The translations under genes were made by a program, and so were the position numbers. Shown piece after piece: positions 53,311-64,000 of a stretch of DNA of 64,000 bases. The number at the start of each line of letters is the position of its first letter. Within the stretch, counting starts at the first letter, position 1. Origin of the DNA: Phanerodontia chrysosporium (Eukaryota > Basidiomycota > Agaricomycetes > Polyporales > Phanerochaetaceae); NCBI GenBank assembly GCA_001910725.1, contig MJGA01000005.1, positions 248,001 through 312,000 on the forward strand. The letters run 5' to 3'. The notes under the pieces are model-generated. The model was given only the letters and a program-made list of their open reading frames with translations, was not told the origin of the DNA and searched no databases.

Positions 53311-55612
53311 ATGCTTTGCCCAATGCCCCACGTCTCGGGACAGCGATGGCTAGCAAGACGCCTCCTCTGTGCAATACCGGTCCTTAATAGGGGTGCCACG
53401 CGAGGGCGTAATCACCGCAGGCACCTGTCAATGCCCGCGCAGGGCTCTTCGACCTTGCTACCGCAGACAGTAGACCTTCTTGAAACGTATAGAGGTCTTG
53501 TTGCGCTAGGAAGGATCAACTTTGATGAAGATCAGGTCCGGGTAGTACTTGAGGTGCGCACAGACCACCTTGGGCATAATGCTGTTATCGAAGCGTTCGC
53601 AATTACAGCTCAGAAAGCTACACAAGGAGCTAGCCGACTACGCCCCTCCTGCATTGACTTCGCACTATCTCGATTACCGTCTGTCGAAGACAATATCAGA
53701 TGACGAGTCTGAGCCGTGGTGGTCGTCCACAGCGCCAGAGGATCTCGTGAAGAAGATCGATACGAAAGCCCTCGTCCGCGTGCGGAACCATGCCGAAGAC
53801 TTGGCAGAACTCACGACGCCTAAGGTACTCTTCATCTAACGGGGGCTGTCCTGCATGCTGATCTCGTTCAGGGTCTTCTGCTCACGGGCCCTCCAGGGTC
53901 AGGAAAGAGTTTCCTAGTAGATCTCTGGTTCGACTCTCTTCCAACACGGTACAAGGCCCGCAAACATTACAGCCAACTGGTCCTCGAAGTCTACCGAGCC
54001 GTGTGGATAGAGACGCAGCGCCGAATGGCAAGTCGCTATCAAGCCGAAAGTCCTCTGCCTACAACCCCGCAGCCGTGGAATAAAGCGGTCCGCGCCCGAT
54101 GGAGGGAGCTTATCGCGTCAGGGTCTTTACCCATGAAGTGGGTACGGAAACCCAGCATGATGTTCTCCGCATGGAGCGCTTCTTACGACCAAACTATCGC
54201 CTTCGTGGTCGCACAGCGGCTGATCCTCCGGCATTGGCTCCTTGTCTTTGACGAGGTACAGCTCCTGGACGTTTCGAGCGCCACGCTGCTTGCGGACGTA
54301 CTGTCTTGGTTTTGGCGGATGGGTGGTGTCATTGTCGGCACATCAAATAAGGTTCCCGATGATCTCTACCGTAATGGCGTCCAACGAGAGCGACTTGAGC
54401 CGTTCGTCGAAGCAATGAAGGTTAGATGCCCCGTGGTGGTCATGCGAACCCAGCAGGACTGGCGAGAAGTCAGGGCATTATCTAGCTCCAGTCGAACGTG
54501 GTATACAATTGAACGACAAGCGGATTTTGAGCGCAAGCTTGCAGAACTCCGCGATAGCGAATCCATCGCGGCTGCAGGTGCGGTACTGTCTGGTTGTTAC
54601 CTTCGTTATGTCGAACTGAGGATACCATGTTCCCGCACAGAACAGCCAAGCGCTCGCACCCTAACTGTCTTCGGACGCTCGGTACACGTTCCGTGGGCAA
54701 AGGGCGGTATATGCCAATTCTCCTTCGAGGAGCTCTGCGAAGAGGTACGTTTTCTGTCTTCACCGAAAGTAGCAGCAACCTAAGATGCTCTAAGTACAGT
54801 CAATGGGTTCCGCAGATTATCTCACGATCGCCTCCTCATTTCATACCGTAGTCATTACGTCAATACCTGTCCTTAAGCTGTCGGCCAAGAATCAAGCAAG
54901 ACGCTTCATCTCGCTCATCGATGCCCTCTATGAAGCGCGATGCCGCATCGTCTGTCTTGCAGAAGCAGAGGCAGATGCGCTGTTCTTTCCTGACGCAGTA
55001 GTTGCCGATTCTCCCACCGACGTTGACGTACTCCTTGCCGAAGCTGTCGGTGAGACTCGCGATGTCTACCGGCCGAACGTCTCTTCCTACGATGCGCCAA
55101 ACATGGCTGAAGCGCCAGCCGCCCCTCGCCCTGCCGTCGCACTCGAAGCGTTGTCGATGTTCTCTGGAAAAGAGGAGCAATTCGCATACAAACGTGCGTT
55201 GTCGCGCCTCCGCGAGATGACAAGCGAAGGGTACGCCAAGCAGGAACGGTGGAACCCGCTGCCGGCAGATGAGCGCAAGTGGGAGCGTCCCTCGAGTGTC
55301 GGCGCGGTGCCGCGAGGTCGCGCTGCGGCTGCGAGCGCGCCGGCCACTCCGAAGGCTGGCAACGACCCTGACTTTGCCGAAGAGGCGGCGTACGACCGGG
55401 GCACTTCGATCCGCGGCAACGCCCTGAGGCGCCTCGGCTTCGGGACGAGCATATCTGGGGCGTCCGGGACGACTGGGGAGAGCGTGCGAAGGCGTGGGGA
55501 CGCGGTGCGAAGGCGCATGAGCCTCCTTCCCGAGGTGATTCTTAGGCGTGAGGCCGAGGTAATGGGTGAGGGGCTGCTTGTGACATGCCTGTGGGCGCAG
55601 CTCATCCGTTGA
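53311..55612 (+). CDS. AFG1: AFG1-family mitochondrial ATPase (LACE1/ZapE-like)
   Basis: P-loop ATPase of the AFG1 family, thought to help turnover of mitochondrial proteins. An Arg-rich N-terminus (QRWLARRLLCAIPVLNRG) looks like a mitochondrial presequence. Then come TVDLLETYRGLVALGRINFD and, after an intron, LRKLHKELADYAPP. Walker A is GLLLTGPPGSGKSFLVDLW. Walker B is LLVFDEVQLLDV. The sensor region GTSNKVPDDLYRNGVQRERL is fully conserved. The C-terminal part contains SADYLTIASSFHTVVI and DALYEARCRIVCLAEAEADA, then an unconserved Ala/Arg-rich tail to the stop at 55612. The ATG at 53311 is the first in frame with the presequence. Confidence 0.92.
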
Positions 55613-55721
55613 CACAGCTTAACCGCAATATGGATGTATGGTCCCGTGCTACGCCAATACAAATACAAGTACTCGCTGTATTCGTCATTTCTCCTCGTCA
55701 TCCCGCGGGAAATTGTAGAGT

Positions 55722-56230
55722 TCAGTCCCGGATCTTCCTAACAGCTGTGAGTATCTCTGGCGGGTGCGGACAGTCCATGCCGCTGATGCGCCCCGCTTTC
55801 ACATAGTCTTCCTCGGATCCGAGCGTGTCCTTATCACTGCAGCGCAACTCCGGTGGCAGAGCAAAACCCCAGTCGGACCACACTCCGCCGATTAGCTGCT
55901 CATCTCCCCATCGTTCATTGCTCGTTTTGTGCCATCGCAGATCAGGGTCGCGCATAGCACAGCATCACCGAAAAAGTGGAGACTGCAGCGTGTGCTGCAC
56001 CTGGGCGGCATGCTGCAGCCAAATCGTCCGGCGGGGTGAGTGCAGCACGACCCGAGGCGGCTCTCATACACATTTTTCATCCCGAGTGAAAGACCGCCCA
56101 TATACGAATGTTTTGAATGCTCGGCACTGACATGCAGCAGGTGTTGACAGCCCACGTTGGGCGCAGGCCTGAGTATTGCGCGGAACGCTGTGTCAACCGT
56201 CTGAGCACGTTTACGAGAATAAGTGGCCAT
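55722..56230 (-). CDS. Possible unrecognised gene
   Basis: An ATG at 56230 opens MATYSRKRAQTVDTAFRAIL; a second frame further downstream reads RDPDLRWHKTSNERWGDEQL and ISGMDCPHPPEILTAVRKIR with a stop near 55722. Both have protein-like composition, but I could not fix the intron between them. I do not recognise a family. It may be one small gene or chance. Confidence 0.3.
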
Positions 56231-56450
56231 GGGGTATGATGTTCAGCAACATATTAGTGAGCGCCGGGCTTGCCTTGATGTGCATTCTAGTAGATTTTGA
56301 ATCGTTGCTTCAGTCGCTCTATCCTCGGGTTGGTAAAGCTGTACGAATTTGAATGGTCTTTATGAAAGATATCCTCTTAGGCTGTCGCTGCCCTAGCCTG
56401 TCGATCGTAAATGTCCACCGGTATCATCTCGCAGGAACTCGAACTGCCTT

Positions 56451-57186
56451 CTAGTGCGTGCGGTCGGACTCAAAGGTGTTCATGAGGCCTTCCCAGCGGC
56501 CCGGGTCCAGGAGAGAGGAGGTCATGAGCTCGAGAGTCTGGGATAATGGTATGAGCGCGACCATTGGATCTGGTTTGTACGCGATGCAAATATAGTATGC
56601 GGTCCACCAATTTGGGTGTCGAAACCGTTGTGGCGGTCCCAGCTCATCGGTACGTACACAGCGTACGCTGATGCCGAGCCCAAAGACTTCATCTTCTTGA
56701 AACTCGATCAGTAAGGGGCGTGCTTGACTGGCGGACACCGCGAGCCTTCCGCGAGCCCCGCGTGTAGCTTCTCAACTTGAACCTGTCCGTGGCGTCGACG
56801 TCGTCTCGGAGTAACGAAAGACCAAAAGCTGATGCTCTGTACGTGCGTGTACTATGCAGGTTGAATGTGACATTCATTTGTTTTCAAAGGATAGTTTCGT
56901 CTTTAGGAACGCCCCGGAGGGCTGCTGGAGCGTATGGGCGAGGTCCACATGGCACCACGCACATCAGGACTTGCCGTTGCCTTGCGCCCGCCATTCAGTT
57001 CGCTCTTCAAAATCAAGCAACGGCTGACATCGGTGCCTATGATGAGCTCACCTGAGCGCAAAGTGCCTCGGTACCGAGCTCGACGGCCGGAAATTCTGCG
57101 AAAAACTGCCACTTCTCGATTAAAATGTTTAATCGCGTCACATGGCTGCACGTCCGAAGAAGCGCCTCCAGGTTGTCATGAACCAT
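56451..57186 (-). CDS. Possible unrecognised gene
   Basis: The minus strand from ATG 57186 gives MVHDNLEALLRTCSHVTRLN and EKWQFFAEFPAVELGTEA, which ends at a GTGAGC donor. A later stretch with clear coding character (PLLIEFQEDEVFGLGISVRC, PPQRFRHPNWWTAYYICIAY) ends at a stop near 56451. The intervening exons are not resolved. The Leu/Cys pattern in the first part faintly recalls F-box/LRR proteins, but I would not name it so. It lies upstream of, and divergent from, the xylanase gene. Confidence 0.35.
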
Positions 57187-57372
57187 TGTGGTCAGAGGCC
57201 ACGTTCCTTTGCGGCACTTCATTACAATGCATCTGACACAGTGCTCGCCCGCAAGTCAGACTATCCCGTCACGATGGTCAATTATCCGAGCTGGCTAGCC
57301 CTTCATCCCGATGTTCAGCCTGGACATTTCTGCACCGAATATAAGACGACGTGCGCCGTCTGGGTCGACTAG

Positions 57373-60547
<3,175 letters not shown>

Positions 60548-62768
60548 TCAGGTGCGACTCCCCCAATACGTCATGAGCGCCGGCCGCCGCGGGACAATGA
60601 TGCGCAGGTGCTCGCCGTCGAACTCGGCGCGCACGCGCGCGAGGTCGGCGTCGTAGCCGAACGAGATGCGCCGCTCGAAGTGCCCTGTGGGGGGACGGTG
60701 TCAACAAGCGAGTCGCGGGCGTCGGGACGGACGCGAAACAGAACGCACCTCCGCCGGGTTCCCACGAGTCAGCGACGATGTGCAAAATCCGACGACGCCT
60801 CGTCGACAGAGTTCTGACGGAGGTTCATACGTCATCAGTAACAGCCTAACTACGTTAATCAGGCGAAAAGGCAAAACCACGCACATTGAGTCGCGGACGT
60901 AGCCAGGGAGGCGCACGAGCAGCTGATAGTCGGTTGCTCCTGTCTCAACGGCGATGTAGCTATCCTGCGGCGGCGGCGCATGGCTCAGGAAGGACTCGTG
61001 CGGCGCGCCGTTGTGGGGCGGTGGAGGAGGCGTGAGGACTGTTGGAGGCTGCGGCGGATGGGGCATTACCGCTCCGTCCAGCGAAGACGGGGACAGGTTG
61101 CGTCGCGACTCGGAATATTCCCGGAGCCAGTCAGGCTGGTTCGCATGCGGGGCAACTTCCTGGACCATGTACGCTGGTCTGCGGGAGCCGCCCGAAGACG
61201 GATGTGAGCGAGATGAGGGCATGGACGACGTCGGTGGCGGGCCAGACGATGGCTCCCCCTCGGGTATCGAGCCGGCCGATGAGCCTTGCAGCGACGGGAG
61301 CGTGTGATACGGCGTGTTCATGGGCAGCGGCAGACTGAGCGTCGAACTTCGGCTATTAGGATCTGCTGGCGGAGTCGCCCTCACAGGCTTCGGCGAGTAT
61401 ATCTGCCCAGCGTTGGTCGTATCTTGTGTCGACAACGGGCGGCCGTACAGCTGTACGGGGCTCGCCATGGACCTGCGGTACTGATGGTGCTGATGCCGTT
61501 CCGGAGCCCTGTTCTCGGACGGGCTTGTCCTCACGGGTGCAGCCTGCGACGGCGGGGGGATGTCTTCGGACGTGTCCATGTAATGCGGCGTCGGCGAGTG
61601 CGACTGGGCGCGCTGTTGGTCGAGGACACTGGCGGCGGAGGGACTCGGGGGACCGCTGGAGAGATCCGACGGGTTGCTCTTTGTGGGGAAGAGGCCTCGT
61701 CGGTACCTTCGCGGGCGAGGATGCGGGAGGAAGACGGTGAGTGCGAAACGTTGTGGATCTGCGAGGGCATGTACGGGAGGGGCACTTCGCGTGGACTGTC
61801 AAAGGACGCGGTGCGCTTGGAGTAGGAGGTGTTGCGATGGGGCAGAGAGGGACGCTCTGCCGTCGGGGAGCGTGGGTAGTACTGGGTGTGAAAGTGCTGA
61901 AGGAGGGGACGGGTGCGGTGCGAAGGACCTGGTGGGAGGAGGAAGAGGGGAAGGTTAGCGTCAGATCAGGAGAGGAGACAGAGACCGACGATCAGATGGT
62001 ATATGCGCATGTATAGTGTAGTCGGCACGGAAGCTCGGAATGAGGTGAATCTACGAGGCATCGGCAGGTCAAATCTGCCTCGTGTATGGGGTTGGGCCGG
62101 CTTAGCCGACCCTGGCTTCGAACGCCTCCGGGCGAGTAATCTATGAGAATGGCGCTCGCAGAAGAGCTGTGTTCGACGAGGTAATAATGTGACGGACGGC
62201 TAAAGGTAAAAGGAGCCGTGGTCGGACGCAGGCACAGGAGGCATGCAGACGGCACTTGACCCCGCATCCGTCGCCCAGGGAGTCGCTCCTGGCGCGTGTG
62301 ATTGGCGAAGACACGCTCCGGAGGATGACAACAGGATGACTGGGCGATACGAGACAAGAAGGCGTTCCGACACAGGAGCGCGAGGTCACTTGCGTACTCG
62401 CTAGCGAGTACGCGACATCACACGACGGGGGGCGGACGATCCTTATCGCGGCGAGCAAGACAAGAGGAGGGACTCACTGCTCGGCGTCGACGCGCGACCC
62501 ATTCTCTCTAGCATGTTTACGTCTGAATCCCCGTCGTCTATGGGCTGGCCTGGTGGAAATCCTTGTCCTCAAGTGAGCGCGTCGCGTCTTCGCGGAGATG
62601 GAGGTTCTCGAACGGGGTGGCGAGGGAGGACGAGTCAGAGGTCGATGCGGAGGCGGAGGAGGCAGAAGAGGCGGAGGAGGAGAAGGACGGGTTGGAGGCG
62701 AGGGAGGGCGATGGCTGGAAGGTGTGGCAGGCGTCGTCGTCGGGCAGGAAGGGTCTTTGAGGAGGCAT
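60548..62768 (-). CDS. Hsp20/alpha-crystallin-domain protein with long disordered N-terminus
   Basis: The ATG at 62768 opens MPPQRPFLPDDDACHTFQPS, followed by a Ser-rich tract. Later exons continue the disordered, Pro/Ser-rich part (PLPYMPSQIHNVSHSPSSSR; MDTSEDIPPPSQAAPVRTSP). The C-terminus holds an alpha-crystallin domain: SYIAVETGATDYQLLVRLPG, TLSTRRRRILHIVADSWEPG, then HFERRISFGYDADLARVRAE, FDGEHLRIIVPRR, stop at 60548. The last two introns are phase-consistent. Two frame breaks in the N-terminal part (near 62555 and 61675) each need one extra base. Small Hsp relatives hold unfolding clients; here the long tail suggests a regulatory adaptor, which is inference. Confidence 0.78.
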
Positions 62769-64000
62769 GGTGGTGGGAGCCTCCGGGAGAGATATGTAGT
62801 GGCTCCAGTGGGGCAACCAGTGCAATTACGGAGAGGATGGAGGAGAAGAAAGAAATAAGGCTAAGTGGACTGGCCGCCGCTGGGTGTGCCGGAGGCGGTC
62901 GCCGTGCCGCCGTGCTGCCGTGTCGCCGTCGCCGTCGCCGGCCGTCGCTGCACCTAAACAGCTTTGCCTGCCGCCGCGTAGCCCGCACGCGCCTTGCCTT
63001 TTCCGGCGGCTCCGCCCCGATTCCTCGGCGACGACGTCACCGAGCGCCGAGCGCCCGCCCCGACGCGCTATGGCAACCCCGGAACACGGGCGCTCCGAGG
63101 CGCGCTCTCTGCGCTCTGCTCAGCTGCCAGCACACCGCCGCACGCCACAAAGCAGATGCTCGCCCGGCTCATCCGTCCCTGCGCGCGGCGCCCCCATGGA
63201 GCTTCCTTCTAGGGCGCCGCCACCACGCCCCAACGTCATCTCTCCTCGTCGCCATGCCCGACCATGCTTCGATTTCTCACGTAATCGCACGCACGCCCGC
63301 CTTGCGTGTCGTCACACCTGAAGCGGCGTCCTCGCGCGGTTTGGCACGGTGCTTGCGCCCCCCGAATTCCAATGCCGTATTGACGCTCTCACCGCCGTTG
63401 CACCTGACCGCGGCGAAAGCGCGCAGCTCGCTGCTGTCCTTCCCACCGCCATCTCAAAGAACACAATGCCTGCCGCACCGGGATGACACAGCAAGGGCCG
63501 AGGTGTACTAGCTACCGGCACACAGGTACTACAAATTAGAAGGGAGTTTCCGACTGACTCTGTTGAGTGTTTGCCTTCCCACCTTCTTGCATGCATCATT
63601 CACACGAGGGTCCCTCCAGCTCCGAATGCCGTACACAGCTGGCGCTCGCGGATTCAGAGTTCGTTGGTGCAGCCTCTGTCGCCTTCAGCTCAGGCCCAGT
63701 GATATCTTCGTCGAGGCCTGTTCCACGATATCTCCGCCTTGTGCGGCTCACCGTTCGCCACGGCCCACGGGGTTCAGCCCGCGTCCATGTCCATTTATCG
63801 GACCTTGCCAGAACTGCCACCTTGGTAAAGTTCACTAGCTCCGCTTGGGCTTCCTCCCGGCTAATTGCTTATGCCCATCCTTACGCTCATGCTTACCCTC
63901 GGCTCAGCGCAACGTGCTCTGCCCCAAAGACTGCCTCCCCAGTTGTCTTCCTGCGTCAACCAAGTCACCGTCCAGGGGAGAACGAACCTATCTATAGGGA
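62769..64000. other. Terminal region, no gene recognised
   Basis: Upstream region of the Hsp20-like gene and further sequence to the window edge. Frames around 62880-63510 are rich in Arg, Pro and Ala as expected from GC-rich sequence and look like chance. No RNA gene seen. Confidence 0.4.

Noticed and set aside
62513..63511. Plus-strand open frame of 332 codons opposite the 5' end of the Hsp20-like gene
   Set aside because: Its first third is the antisense of a real exon and its rest is Arg/Pro-rich without family resemblance.

Overview
The window is nuclear DNA from a filamentous basidiomycete, most likely a wood-decaying agaricomycete. Genes are split by many 45-75 bp GT-AG introns with phase-consistent exons. 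The content includes basidiomycete-type families (DUF6593-like, BTB/POZ) and a GH11 xylanase with a fungal cellulose-binding domain. About 30 genes lie on both strands. For many I checked that the spliced exon lengths sum to a multiple of three; those models carry high confidence.

Layout. 0-18 kb: acetoacetyl-CoA synthetase, a BTB/POZ protein, a membrane-anchored glutaredoxin-like protein without its catalytic cysteine, PalC (BRO1 domain, pH signalling), a DUF6593-like protein, the H2A.Z chaperone CHZ1, gluconokinase and an unrecognised membrane protein. 18-21.9 kb: copy A of a dispersed repeat and broken reading frames. 21.9-29 kb: a dense housekeeping cluster of proteasome subunit alpha-3 (PSMA4/Pre9), a Ctr copper transporter, SmD3 and a CLC chloride channel/transporter, arranged as two divergent pairs. 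30-37 kb: two near-identical 0.79 kb repeat copies (B and C) in inverted orientation around a 4.8 kb block that holds an unrecognised gene, an ER J-domain protein (ERJ5-like) and a small membrane protein. 38.8-46.6 kb: an unrecognised one-pass membrane protein with hexapeptide repeats, the ribosome biogenesis factor TSR1 and, about 90 bp after it, an EamA/DMT transporter. 47-58.4 kb: a HAC1/XBP1-type bZIP factor, SF3B3/RSE1, the AFG1 mitochondrial ATPase, two weak gene candidates and a GH11 xylanase with CBM1. 60.5-62.8 kb: an Hsp20/alpha-crystallin-domain protein.

Most notable points. (1) The HAC1-type gene carries an apparent Ire1 intron of 47 nt, bounded by two 7-nt-loop hairpins; its removal joins the bZIP frame to a second long frame. 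(2) PSMA4 begins with coding exons of 3, 16, 27 and 15 nt and needs two GC-AG introns; AACS needs a third. (3) The inverted repeats contain a tRNA-like pol III module. (4) Several conserved genes (TSR1, the EamA transporter, SF3B3, the xylanase) and at least two less conserved ones each need exactly one extra base, often in or beside a short G/C-rich run, to stay in frame. I read these as base-level sequence errors rather than biology.
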